A DNA stretch of 64,000 bases from Pyropia yezoensis (lineage: Eukaryota > Rhodophyta > Bangiophyceae > Bangiales > Bangiaceae), in the NCBI GenBank assembly GCA_009829735.1, contig CM020618.1:41097030-41161029 (forward strand), written 5' to 3'. A program made the translations under genes and the position numbers. The notes beneath the pieces were generated by a model. It had not been told where the DNA came from and did not search any database. It worked only from the letters and a program-made list of their open reading frames with translations. Below are positions 40,651 to 50,787 of this stretch, piece by piece (position 1 is the stretch's first letter; each line of letters begins with the position of its first letter).

Positions 40651-42132
40651 GTCAAGACGCAGGGGGGGAACAAGGGGCGGAGAAAAGGAAGCAGGACACA
40701 GACCCAATAGGCTCCCTGCTGAAAAGATGCCGCCAAGGTCTACCTTCGCGCGATGATTGCGACGTGGGTAAACGATGAGTTGGTGAATGGGGGGGGTGGC
40801 GGTTGGGTAGGTAGGCTGGTAAGGGTCGAGGCGATGCTGTGGCAGCCTATCTGAGCAGCAACGCAAGATCTGCCAGCGCCTCAAGCCGTCAGCGGACTTG
40901 ACAAGCGCATGTAGCATTGCAGTTCTCCCAATTTTGTCCCATGTGGCCAAGAGCAAGAGCAAACTGTGTTTGACCAATGATATGACTCAGGTGCTGCCTC
41001 TCTGGCCAATGACTGCTCTGCATGAGGGTCCGTTGTTGTACGAACAGTGTGATCGGGGGTTCTCTCTGGATTTCTGACCACTTCGAGGGCAGAACAAGCA
41101 CCGGCTGAGCGCGTCGGACTGTTCTTGACAGAGATGACCTGAGATAAAGGGCCAACCGGCGAGATCCGATGAAAAAACAAGAGTGTCTTGACCAACCAGC
41201 GTTCGTTGCGAGAGCAGTTGTGGCCATAGCCAATCATCAGGTTCTTCCGACAGACGTGTTGCAGCACGCCATTGGTAAGCCCTCCGCTGCGAGCATGCGA
41301 TTGGCCCTTGCTCTTGTACACTTGCTCTTGCTCTTGTCCACATGGGACAAAATTCGGAAAACTGCAATACAATTCTGAATGTGAGAAAAGAGTGCGTGAC
41401 CACGTACTATTAAGTATTCAATTGGAGTTTGTAAATATATTTAATATACCCTATTAAGGTCACCTTTATTTTGTTTGGGCACAATCTGGCAGTTGTGCTT
41501 CCATTTCTCGTTCTCGTTTGGCTTGCCCAGCCAGCAGCGAGGCCCCGCCAGGACTGCAGTCCAGCTGGGTGGGCTGTGAGGGCCTGCACACACACCCCTC
41601 CCAGGCACAACCCCTGCAGCGGCTCTGGGCAGGCCATCCGGGGCGGGGCGTGCTCACACAAGGCGTGGCTGGCCACATGCACTGCCCGGCCAGCAACAGC
41701 GCCATCTTGCGAGTGCGCCTCCGTTGTTGTCAAGGCCGCGTCGCGTCGTAGCGCGTCGCGTCGCGGCCTTGGCTGCCCCGTGTCCCGTGTCCCCGCCGAC
41801 TCCTTATTCGTGCGCCCCCGCCCACGGCGGCGCGCCTTTTGCGCGTTGCGTGGCGGCGCACGGAGCTTGCCGGGCGTCCTCACCCCGGCGGCCTCGACGC
41901 GGGTCATTTCTTTCCACAGCGGCGTGCCGCTGTGTTGTCGGCACCCCGTGTGCGTGGCTGTCTAGTGAGAAAGGACTAGCTGGCTGCCGCCGCTCGCTCC
42001 CCGCTGCCACGACTGCCACCGCGGGTCCGGGGCGGACCACTGGAAAGTGAAGGTGCTGGCTGCACGGCCGTGCGGCTTGCACGTAGCCTTGAGTGGCCCA
42101 CGGTGGCGTCGCCGCGGGCGTCCTCCCCTGGA
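40651..42132. other. intergenic with an inverted-repeat element
   Basis: No gene is supported. It holds the 453-bp element at 40916-41368, an AT-rich stretch at 41400-41475 (TTTAATATACCCTATTAAGG), and an inverted repeat CAAGGCCGCG at 41731-41740 / 41762-41771 with a GCGTCGC-rich loop. Confidence 0.5.
40916..41368. mobile_element. 453-bp non-autonomous element with 47-bp inverted ends
   Basis: The left end (40916-40962), ATTGCAGTTCTCCCAATTTT..., and the inverse of the right end (41322-41368), ATTGCAGTTTTCCGAATTTT..., match at about 42 of 47 positions, including CCATGTGG(C/A)CAAGAGCAAG. There is no transposase. A partial relative lies at 49145-49310, starting ATTGCAGTACCCCGAATTTT and sharing CTGGCCAATGA and GGATTTCTG blocks. 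No target duplication is clear. Confidence 0.65.
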
Positions 42133-43269
42133 ATGGGGAAGCTCTTCAAGGTGGACCTGTCGGGTCCACGGATATACTCCTGTGCCAAGTGCCGGTGTCA
42201 CTTAGCCAAAAGTGAGGACATCATCTCCAAAGTACGTGAGGGGGCGCGGATCTTGATGGTGGCTCGCTGTACTATATTCGTTGTTTCGCTGGTGCGTGCT
42301 GCACGCCGTCGTGCGTGCGCGGCCTGATGTGAGTGTTGACTGCCCGTGAGGGCTGCGCGCTCGCCCTTCTGGAATAGAGCGCTCTTGCGGCATTGGAATT
42401 GTCGTCGCCAGACTGTGCGAGTTTGGCTCTAACGTTAGCGCTTGACTCTGGTTGTACCACTGGTGGCGTTGCTCCTGTTGTCGGTTTTGTGCGTCGGCGA
42501 CCTAGTCCTTCACTGGCAGACATGGCCGTGCGTATCTGTTCAACAGCGTGTACGTCCATGCTGTTCTCTGCGCATTTGCAGAGTAGTTTTTGGTAGCTCT
42601 GCAGCAGCCGCAGTGTGCGTTATTGTTGGCATATGACTTGCTGTCATCTGGCCTGGCTATCGCACTGTCGGCATCTACTTGAGTGTGCGGTTACTCACTG
42701 GTTTGCTCGTATGTTTTCGCCTCCCTTCCCCCAGCTACCTTATACCCTCGGCTTGCCTGGTGTGCTCTTGTTTGGGCTGCAGTGTCAACGTGGCGGTGGG
42801 AAAGCACGAGGAACGGATGCTTTTAACGGGCATGCATACAGTCGCGGACGTTGTGTGCATTGTTTGCGACGAGGTTGTTGGGTGGAAATACGTATGTTGC
42901 ATGCATTTGGTGGGCCATCTGAGTTGTCGCGGTTGCGGCCGTGCTGTTGCCTTTTTTTTTTTCGTCTGGGACGTGCAACTCTGTTCACGTTCATTGTTGG
43001 TGTCGTGTGCCTTGTGGGCGTCGACTTGGGCTTGTGACTGATATGCCGTCCTGGACGCTCTTGTTTGGTATGTGTTGCAATTTTCTTTGTATGTGCTGCA
43101 CTCAACGCTGTTGCTGTGTCTTGTTGCCCTCGGTCGCTCGCTTCTGTCTGTGTTGTGGTTGTTCCTCTGAAACGTGCAGCTGGAGGCCTACGAGGAAGCG
43201 CAAAAGTACAAGCAGGGCAAGTTTATTTTGGAGAAGCAACGGATGGACAAGGAGCCTGGCTGGACGTAG
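42133..43269 (+). CDS. YPEL: Yippee-like zinc-binding protein, four exons
   Basis: Exons: 42133-42231, 42506-42549, 42783-42891 and 43180-43269; introns of 274, 233 and 288 bp, with donors GTACGT, GTACGT and GTATGT. The 113-residue product follows the Yippee fold closely: [20 protein letters not shown] (first CxxC), [58 protein letters not shown] (second CxxC, then GWKY) and [20 protein letters not shown]. The two CxxC pairs bind one zinc. Animal relatives act in CTLH ubiquitin-ligase complexes or at centrosomes; the algal role is not known. All four exons join in phase, and the 44-bp exon 2 completes the conserved core exactly. Confidence 0.93.
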
Positions 43270-44738
43270 CTTCCACGTTGGCTGCCTCTGAACACGCGTT
43301 TGGGCCTTGCACTTCCGGCGCTGTGAGGTGGTTGTTTGGCTTGGCTGCATCCTGGCCTGCTTGGCTACCCGTTGTGGCCGCTCTGCGTCAGCTGCGCTCA
43401 TCCTGTCTCGCTTGGCACGTGTGTGTCCTTCGTCATTGTCTCCTGCGGACCATTGCGTTCCTGGACTTGCTGCACCCTTGCGGTACAACCCACACATTGG
43501 ACTTCCTGCAGTGCAGCATGGTCGTGTGTGACGGCAGTGTTTGGTGGGCATTGGCCTGCTGTGCTTCACTGGTCCTCGTCCATCGGCCTCGGGCAATGAG
43601 TGGAAACGTTTGATCGGGCGCGTTGCCGTGTTCGATGCTCAGTCTCTGCTCATGTGGGTACCTAGCCGGCTGCGGCTGTCGAGGGTTTTGCTCCATCATG
43701 CGCAGGTTGGCTCTTTGGCAGTGGGATGTGGAGTGGGATGTGGAGTTGAATAGCCGTATTGTACTGTTCCCTTTTTGGCTCTCACTGCTTCCCATGTGGT
43801 TTTGGGGAGACCAGGTTAGTGCTTCATGTTTCACCGCTTGATGGGGTACTCGGCGCATCAGCGTGGCGTGTAAGGTGAGGCGTGTGTCTGACGAGAGCGA
43901 GAAGCAACTTGTAGGCGTGCTCAGCGGCCATCGCTTGTCTCATGGTAGGTATTCGGCGAAAGCGCACCTGCCGGCTCATGTGCTGCGCTTTCACTCACGT
44001 CGTCGTGTGTTCGCGAATGCCATCCGTGCATGTTTGAGGTCGTTGCGTAACTTTCTCTGGGAATGAAGAGGAAGGAGTGCTGCGTCTGTGGGGCGGATTG
44101 ACAGCAACAGGGAGCATGCGCTGCACCTTCGTCTTGGTGTGGTGGCTGGTTGGTGGCGGTCCACTGATCTGCGTGGGTCGCACGCAAAACAGCGAACTCT
44201 GCTCTTGCTACACCGCCTCGACCAAGTCCAGGCAGACTGAGGCAATACGAGAGCGCCCATTCACAAAAAGAAGCCCAAGAGTCACATTCAAACATCCTTG
44301 TGGCAACAATCACAAGTGTGATGAGCTTCTTCTAACCCCAGTCACCGAATGGGTTCAACAATGCGCACGACAACCTATTTGCACTGCAAAAGGCAACAGC
44401 GGCCTACACAGAAAAGACACCAACAACACAAAAAGCAAACAGCACCCCGTCACCCCATCATGACGCAAACGGCAGCACCGCGAAGAAAGTCCAACTGACC
44501 GACGCGCCTACGGCTGCAACCACACGAGTGCACAACCACGGCAAGAGCTCGGGAGCCGAGTGGCAAGGGGCAACATGGCCTCGCCAGAGGTCAGTCCGGT
44601 TCACCACACGGGGCGCATCCCCGTGCTCTTGCCGGGCACCTTGCCGGCCCTGGACCACGTTCAATCGGCCCGAGACTTCCGCCCAACACATCCATCCATC
44701 AACAAAACCAGAAACTGACATGGGAGACGGCCGCATCA
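43270..44738. other. no supported gene
   Basis: A 1.5-kb stretch with T- and TG-rich, less GC-rich sequence. Short frames such as VRRVSDESEKQLVGVLSGHR at 43875-43945 precede a GTAGGT site, but nothing joins to them and no motif is seen. The right end is the 3' region of the ferritin gene. Confidence 0.45.
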
Positions 44739-45533
44739 TTACGCCTGGGCATCCTCCCCACCCAGCACCTCTTGATCAAAGTGCCAAACACCGTGCGGGG
44801 TGCCCACACGCTTGAGCTGCGCCACCATGTCGGCCGCCTTCTTGACCGCCTGGACTTGCTCCTGTACGTAGTCGTCTATGAGGTCCGCCAGACTCAAGTC
44901 GTTGTCCGCGTTGGCGGCGGCGGCAACCTCTTCCAGCTTGGCCCACACGAACTTCTCCAGCTGCAGGTGAAGATCCATCGCGTAGACTGCGTCCGACGTA
45001 CCGTCCGTGTTGTTGAAGCTCATGCTTGGCACTGCCAGCGGCTTGAGCACCACCTGCCCGCCACGCTTGTTCATATACCGCATGAACTCATCCGCGTGCG
45101 TGCGCTCCTCCAGGCTTTGCTCCTCAAAGTACTTGGCGAAGCCCGGCAGGGCAACGGTGTCACGGTTGAAGTAGGCAAACATCGCGTGGTAAGCATAGCT
45201 GGCCGTGTACTCCACCTGGATCTGGTTGTTCACCGCATCCTGGCACGCTTGCGAGAAACCAACGTTGGCGCGCGACAGCGGTGCGTCGGCGGTGTCGGGG
45301 GTGAAGACCATGCCGGAGAACTGGGCACCAGCGTCGGTGACGTCCACATCGGAGAAATCAATCGTCTCACCACCCGACGGGCTGCCCGACGAAAACGTCA
45401 TACGCGCCGCCGAGCGGGACGTGGAGGGAGCGGCCACGGCGCCGGCGCCGGGGCGACCGGTTGACAAGGACGCACCAGGCGCAAAGGTCGAGACACCAAC
45501 AGGGGCAACGGAGGCAAAAGCAGCCATCGTCAT
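44739..45533 (-). CDS. FER: plastid-type ferritin precursor
   Basis: 264 codons; the ATG at 45533 (MTMAAFASVAPVG) is the first ATG in frame, with another two codons later. It is an iron-storage protein forming a 24-subunit cage that oxidises Fe2+. A Ser/Ala-rich transit peptide and a plant-like extension lead to the four-helix fold: VNNQIQVEYTASYAYHAMFA (ferroxidase Glu and Tyr), FEEQSLEERTHADEFMRYMN with KRGG (the E-E-x-x-H ferritin signature), LHLQLEKFVWAKLEEVAAAA and DYVQEQVQAVKKAADMVAQL. It ends GVWHFDQEVLGGEDAQA. No intron. It is divergent from NFU, an iron-sulfur assembly gene, so the two may respond together to iron. Confidence 0.93.
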   Translation of the reverse strand: MTMAAFASVAPVGVSTFAPGASLSTGRPGAGAVAAPSTSRSAARMTFSSGSPSGGETIDFSDVDVTDAGAQFSGMVFTPDTADAPLSRANVGFSQACQDAVNNQIQVEYTASYAYHAMFAYFNRDTVALPGFAKYFEEQSLEERTHADEFMRYMNKRGGQVVLKPLAVPSMSFNNTDGTSDAVYAMDLHLQLEKFVWAKLEEVAAAANADNDLSLADLIDDYVQEQVQAVKKAADMVAQLKRVGTPHGVWHFDQEVLGGEDAQA

Positions 45534-46639
45534 GGTAAGGACGGAGGGAAGGAGGGGGCACACGGCTACTTCGGAGAGGTGGGTGATGAGAGATGGGTGA
45601 GATGGAGCCGTCGGTTGAGAGAGGGTTGCGTCCACGGTTGGCAGAGACCGCAGACGACGGACGTCGGAGCACGCGCCCGCAGCAGCCTTCAAGTACTGAT
45701 TCAGCTGGCGGACCGACGGCCGACGGCGGCTCGGGCCACGCAGAGGCCCGCCCTCCTAGGGCGCACTCTGAGAGGGGGGGCGCTGTGGAACGCCGTCGAG
45801 GCGGGTACCCCGCCTGACACGCTGCCTGAGGCCCCCCGCCAGAGGCCGACGTGCGGTGGTCGCAGCGGCCGGCGAGTGGTGCCATTATGGCCAAGCATTC
45901 GAGGCACCTGATTGGCTGCACGTCTCCTGGATAAATACAGCTTGAGATCATGCAGACACCTGAGATTCTCATATTGAGAACCAATCAAACGGCAGATCTA
46001 AAACGCAATGGCTGTCAATCTTCACACCAAGTGGAAGCAGAGAAAGTGCCTTCTTGCCTATACACGTTTCAATTAGTTCAATTCGCCATGAGGTGCGAAG
46101 AACCGATGTTCCACGTGTCTCATGTCTATTGGACAGCACTGGACTCCAGTCCACACGCCGAGTTAAGAGGGCCTGTTTGCGGTCATCTGGCTTTGTGCCC
46201 CCGTGAAGCAGAGTGAAGCACCGACGGAAGAGACAAGAAAAAATATGCATAAAGAAGAAGAGCTCATAGCGCATCTTATGGTGTTTTTCACAGGTATTTA
46301 TTTCCAGCCGGCCGGGCCTCAGGTGCCTGTTTGTGTCTCTCTTGCGCGGCCTTCCGCGTTCTCTCTGGGTGTTCCCGAGGTTTTTGAACCAATGAGATGT
46401 TTGTATTTTCACCCTGGAGACCGCACTTAAATCGGCGTATCCAGTGACTGGAGGTCGCAACCGAGCTGGCAACGGCCGCGTGGTGCGTGGCCCCGCTTGC
46501 AAACTGATTTTTCCCGCACCCGTCAACCGTCGTTCTCCCTTCTTCCAGGCCACCTGGCGCTCCTCCACCCTCTTGGTCTCGTCACTTCGTGCCTCACGTT
46601 CCTCCACTTCGCGTGTGCTTGTCCTTTTCCGTCTTCGCC
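45534..46639. promoter_or_regulatory. divergent region, ferritin / NFU, with CCAAT boxes
   Basis: ATTGG or CCAAT sequences occur near 45910 (GATTGGCTGC), 45981 (AACCAATCAA), 46129 (TATTGGACAG) and 46388 (AACCAATGAG), and a TATA-like GGATAAATAC near 45930. About 400 bp in the middle is AT-richer than the genes. No gene and no known iron-responsive element stand out. Confidence 0.4.
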
Positions 46640-47308
46640 ATGGCGTTTGTAGGGGCGGGGTCCCTTGGTGCCACATGCCTGCTTCCCACCCCTTCCGTGG
46701 CGGTTGCGTTGATTCGCGGCCGCCCTGCTACGGTTTCCCACGCCCCAGACCGTCGCGCCACACCCATGACTATGCAGCAAGCCCCACCTTCGACGGCAGG
46801 CGGAGCGGAGCTGGTGTCCTCAACACCCTCTGGCACCGAAGCCCTGCCGCTGACGCTGGCCAACGTGGAGACCGTTTTGGATGAGCTCCGCCCCTACCTC
46901 ATGGCTGACGGCGGCAACGTGTCTGTGGCAGAAATTGATGGTGCCACAGTACGGCTGGCGCTGGAGGGTGCCTGCGGTTCGTGCCCCAGCTCCATGATGA
47001 CGATGAAGATGGGGATTGAGCGGCGTCTGCTCGAGGCTATCCCTGAGATTGAGGAGGTGTGCCAGGTGGAGCCGGCGGGCCCCCCACTGACGCCCGAGGG
47101 CGTGGAGGGAGTGCTCAACGAGGTGCGTCCCTTTCTCAACGTCGCCGGCGGAGGGATTGCGCTGGTGAAGATGACCCCCGAGTCGGCTTTGCCGGTGGTG
47201 CGACTCAAGATGGAGGGCTCAGGGGCGGCCATCAACAGTGTGAAGATTGAAATCACGCAGCGGCTGAAGAGGAACTTCCCCAAGATTAGCCAGGTGGTGT
47301 TTGAGTGA
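46640..47308 (+). CDS. NFU: NFU-type iron-sulfur cluster scaffold, plastid precursor
   Basis: 222 codons from the ATG at 46640 (MAFVGAGSLGATCLL). After a transit peptide of about 60 residues there are two NifU C-terminal-type domains. The first (about 75-145) is complete: LANVETVLDELRPYLMADGG-N, VRLALEGACGSCPSSMMTMK, with the CxxC that binds a 4Fe-4S cluster between subunits. The second (about 155-222), EGVEGVLNEVRPFLNVAGGG through VRLKMEGSGAAINSVKIEIT, has lost CxxC, as in plant plastid NFU1-3. These proteins supply clusters to photosystem I and other plastid enzymes. No intron. Confidence 0.92.
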   Translation: MAFVGAGSLGATCLLPTPSVAVALIRGRPATVSHAPDRRATPMTMQQAPPSTAGGAELVSSTPSGTEALPLTLANVETVLDELRPYLMADGGNVSVAEIDGATVRLALEGACGSCPSSMMTMKMGIERRLLEAIPEIEEVCQVEPAGPPLTPEGVEGVLNEVRPFLNVAGGGIALVKMTPESALPVVRLKMEGSGAAINSVKIEITQRLKRNFPKISQVVFE

Positions 47309-48061
47309 AGGGCAGGAACGGTTGGTAGCGGGAAGCCGGGCAGGGGGCGGTGGGAATGCGGGAAGGGGGTGGCGGCGGGGCCGCGGCGGGGGATTCTATG
47401 TGTAGCGGCCTGGGGCGACCGCCTGATGTAGCTTCAGGTTCAGCCGGTGAAGGAGGTGGAGATGGCAGGATGCATCTGCTGATCACGGTCATGGGGGGCA
47501 GTAATGACCTGGGATTGCCTGGTGGCACCCTTCGGGGACTGGTGTAAAGATGGCGGGACGTCCCCGGGGATGACGCACGGACACACCTGTCTGACTGTTC
47601 TGCGGTCTTGATGGTTGGCCGCCAGCAGCAGCGCAGCCATGCACCCCACCGGGTGGTCCTGAGTGAGTGATCCATGGTGGTGTCCCTGGGCAGCGGATTT
47701 GGAGGCATCTGGTGGTGGTGAGCCCTCTAGTGCTCGCGCTGCAAACGAACGAGCCATGTAAAAAACAAAAAACAAGAAACATAATGCCATCAGCAACCCA
47801 CACTATGCCCACCCTCGCCAAGGGGTGTCAACACAACCCCACGAGGCACCAGGGCCGTAAATCTCACCAGCGGGCCTAGTGCGAAGCCCCTTCCCTTCTA
47901 AACCATCTCGTCACGCACGCCCTAGACTCGGCCCCGGCCATGACCTCTGGTACAGATTCAACCCACCGACCCTTCCCTTCCCCCTCTTCAGCACTGTAGC
48001 CGCGAGGACGATGACGAAGGACACACTCCATCCATTCGCCGACAAGACTGTGGGGCACATC
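47309..48061. other. convergent 3' region
   Basis: Lies between NFU (+) and the small membrane protein gene (-). Open frames on the minus strand (47440-47820) show no motif. Confidence 0.45.
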
Positions 48062-48729
48062 TCACAGCTTCTGCTTTCCAGCATGGCGGATGGGGTTGAC
48101 CTCCACCGGCTCTCCTGCAACGCGCTCCTTAGACAGGTCCATTTTGGCACGTGCCGCTCGCCACTCGTCATTGACAGTGCGCGGCGTTGTAGCTGCGACA
48201 AGAGCGGGGGGGCAGAGAGTTCAAGGCGAGAAGGATTCGGTGCGGGCATCGAGAAGAGTGCAAGACCGGTTGCACCGGGCCAGAGATACCTCACACCACG
48301 TCGAGCACACATACAAAGCACCAATGCGGACCTACGTCAGCGGATTGCACGACAAGGACTCCACAATGTGACGAAGGCTGGCAAGCGAGCTGGCTACGAC
48401 ACGGGATACGATAAACAACGACGAGGAGCAAACATGCTCCTGGCGTTCATGAGAGCCAGCCCGAGGGTGTGCTCCGCTTGGGCTCAAGGCATCCCTGGGG
48501 TGGCCCGGTGTGGGTCATGACACCCGCGCCGCGCCACCATGTGCAGGCCGTAAAAAAGCCCAGATACGTATCTCACACACATAAACATACCCACTGTACG
48601 ACGGTACGACCACATGACGGCCGCGGCGCCCATAATGGCAGCAACCCCACCGGCCACTTGCACGTTGGGCGATACGCGTGCCAGCGACGACCACGGCAGG
48701 CGGTTGGTTCCAGAACGGTCGACGACCAT
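48062..48729 (-). CDS. small single-helix membrane protein, two exons
   Basis: Exon 1 is 48729-48591 and exon 2 is 48192-48062, with a 398-bp intron (GTATGT...TCGCAG, phase 1). The join gives an 89-residue protein with no internal stop. Exon 1 has a short basic N terminus (MVVDRSGTNRLPWSSLARVS) and one hydrophobic helix, VAGGVAAIMGAAAVMW, followed by SYRR. Exon 2 is hydrophilic: ATTPRTVNDEWRAARAKMDL, SKERVAGEPVEVNPIRHAGK. This layout (one helix, then a charged tail with N-P-I) is like small accessory subunits of mitochondrial respiratory complexes, but I cannot name the family. The frame, splice signals and balanced composition make it a credible gene. Confidence 0.6.
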
Positions 48730-49216
48730 GGCTGCTGATGCTGCTTGTGAACCTCAAAAATACAGTAGACGCCACTGAGGCAACAAGGAAAGGATGGTGG
48801 GGATGAGGATCGCGTTGCGGAGGGGGACGTCGGGCAGGGGCGGGCACAACAGGAGGGTCTGGCGCGTGATGGCCCCGAACGAGTCATCAGCTGAGGTGCC
48901 ACGTACTGTATTGTAGGTACTGAAATACGATAAATTACTTGAACCTTCAGTACTACTTGAAGACTGAGTTGCGGTTCGAAAAGACGCACAGACTAATCAG
49001 TAGGTTAGAGCATGTCTCGGTGGAGCTAAAACCCAAACGCATCCAGCTACATTTTTTTAGCGATAGCTCAGAGCATGTCCATCGGGCTCAGCCATAGTCT
49101 GACCTTCCCCAGACTTGCTTGGGACATTGCAGTCCGCTTATTCTATTGCAGTACCCCGAATTTTGTCTCATGGCGACAATAACAACGACAGGCCCACAAC
49201 AGGCCATTGATATGCC
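48730..49216. other. intergenic
   Basis: AT-richer DNA with a partial relative (from 49145) of the 453-bp inverted-repeat element. No gene is seen. Confidence 0.5.
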
Positions 49217-49714
49217 TCAGATGGCGCACCACTGGCCAATGAGTGCTCCGCGTGAGGGTGGGAACAGGGCGATCTGAGACTTTCTCGGGATTTCTGCCCA
49301 CATCGAAGAGGGGACAGGCATCCCAGGAAACAGCTGCGACCTCTCCCAGTGCTCTTGAGTGGACCGGGCGGCTCGTCCAATAGGACCCGCGGATGGCGGT
49401 GCCGCAGCCGCCGCACCGCTGCCGCCACCCGCTACGGCGGACTGCACAGGCGACACGTGCACAGGACGCGGGTCTCCCGCGCCGGCACCTCCATCGCGTT
49501 CGGCAATCGCCCCGGAAAGTGCCGCAGGAACTGCAAGGGCAGGTGTCAGTGACGAGGTGGGAGACGGCACCGGTGCCGCCACCTCGGGCGGGGGAGCAAG
49601 AGCCACCCCATTCACACGACACCGCTGCAGCAAATCAGCCTTGCGGCCACGGGAAGGGAGGCCTCGGCTGCTAAGGAGAACTCGCAGAGCTTCCACGGTA
49701 ATCCGGGATGCCAT
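49217..49714 (-). CDS. SAP-motif ORF
   Basis: 165 codons from the ATG at 49714. Residues 4-34, ITVEALRVLLSSRGLPSRGR-KADLLQRCR, fit the SAP motif (two helices with L-R-x-L-L...R-G-L-P...G-x-K-x-D-L-L-x-R) that binds DNA or RNA in nuclear proteins. The rest is Ala/Pro/Gly-rich. The last 35 residues are encoded by sequence related to the 453-bp element (49217-49310), so the 3' end appears to be replaced by a repeat, or the stop is provided by it. It may be a real small nuclear protein or a gene cut short by insertion. Confidence 0.5.
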   Translation of the reverse strand: MASRITVEALRVLLSSRGLPSRGRKADLLQRCRVNGVALAPPPEVAAPVPSPTSSLTPALAVPAALSGAIAERDGGAGAGDPRPVHVSPVQSAVAGGGSGAAAAAPPSAGPIGRAARSTQEHWERSQLFPGMPVPSSMWAEIPRKSQIALFPPSRGALIGQWCAI

Positions 49715-50200
49715 GGTGAATCCGTAGGGTGAAACGGGACGGTGGGGAAGGGATGCGTTGAGGGCGCGGACTGGGAACGACGTTCGGTGGGGAGGAGGCG
49801 AGATTGTATGGCCGTGTGCGCGCGATGGAGTGTGTGGCGTGCTAGGGATTTCGTGTCGACCCGACGGTCGTCGTTCGGAAATCTCCTGCCTGGATGGCGA
49901 GAGCAAACTGTTGATAGAACTTAGATCTCGCTGAAACAACGCCGATGTTCTTGTGGCATGTGGCGGGTCCATGCACCAAGCGCGGGGGGAGCCAACATAC
50001 GCGGCCCGCCCGCGTATGTTGCCCTGGCATGCACCGCGCGTGCACCGGGCCGACCCTGCCACCCAATGAAATTGCTGCGTGCATGCACCCATGGCAAGCG
50101 AAAGCGGTCTGCGAACGGGCCTGAGACCCGTTCGCAGCATAGAGAGTTCTCTTTTGTCCTTCTTTTCCCCATTGCGTGCATACAGTAGCGCTGCGCGTTG
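49715..50200. other. left flank of the retrotransposon
   Basis: Contains the upstream region of the SAP ORF and dispersed-repeat copy B. No gene. Confidence 0.5.
49993..50137. repeat. dispersed structured repeat, copy B
   Basis: A 12-bp inverted repeat (CAACATACGCGG at 49993-50004 with its inverse at 50010-50021), GTGCA-rich middle, then the 25-base block shared with copy A (50101-50125). The block opens into a second perfect stem here (CTGCGAACGGG at 50109-50119 with its inverse at 50127-50137). In the first stem a C-G pair of copy A is an A-T pair in copy B, so pairing is kept. Confidence 0.6.
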
Positions 50201-50562
50201 TGTAGCAATATGGTTGTCCGTATTGTGACCCTAATATCAGGGGGGCTACTTCTAATCCTTAACTTCAATTTGAGAGTCCGAGCTGGTCACGGTATCTATA
50301 AGTTACGTATGACCAGAGGGACTTGCATCTTGGGGTGGAGGGTAGTTAGTAGTGTCTCCGAGGGTTTATAACGAGGGGGCCGGTGGCGAATCCACCGCCG
50401 GCCAAGGTAGAACAACAAACCCCTCCCATTTGGGCTCCCATCTTGGTCCCGTGGCTTGCGCTCCAAGGACAGCAACCTTGGCCTCCCGGTGACGTCGGTG
50501 CCGATCCCCCTTGGTGAGTGTTCCCTGAGAGTGGACGTGCGACGGATTCCCATTGTGCTACA
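50201..50562 (+). repeat. 5' LTR
   Basis: 362 bp, TG...CA ends. It contains TATA-like TATCTATAAG near 50292 and GTTTATAACG near 50364, either of which could set the start of the genomic transcript. Confidence 0.95.
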
Positions 50563-50787
50563 TTGGTGGAGCAGCAGGGGACGGGTTTCCGTCACCCTTG
50601 TGGTGACGCCGTCTTCGGCCCTGGCACACGGATAGGGATCCGGTCCTTTTCTTGTACTCGTGGTGTTGCGACCTGATCGATTGTGTTGAGATTTTACCTG
50701 TGACTGTGACATACTGTTACTCTCCCCAATCTACCCCCTCGCTCTCTTATTCGTGGTGATCGTTGCGTCGGTGGACTGATTGTGACT

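Noticed and set aside
50109-50137. Hairpin considered as part of a tRNA or other known RNA gene
   Set aside because: It has an 11-bp stem and 7-base loop, but no acceptor or other arms in the right places for a tRNA, and no other known RNA fold.
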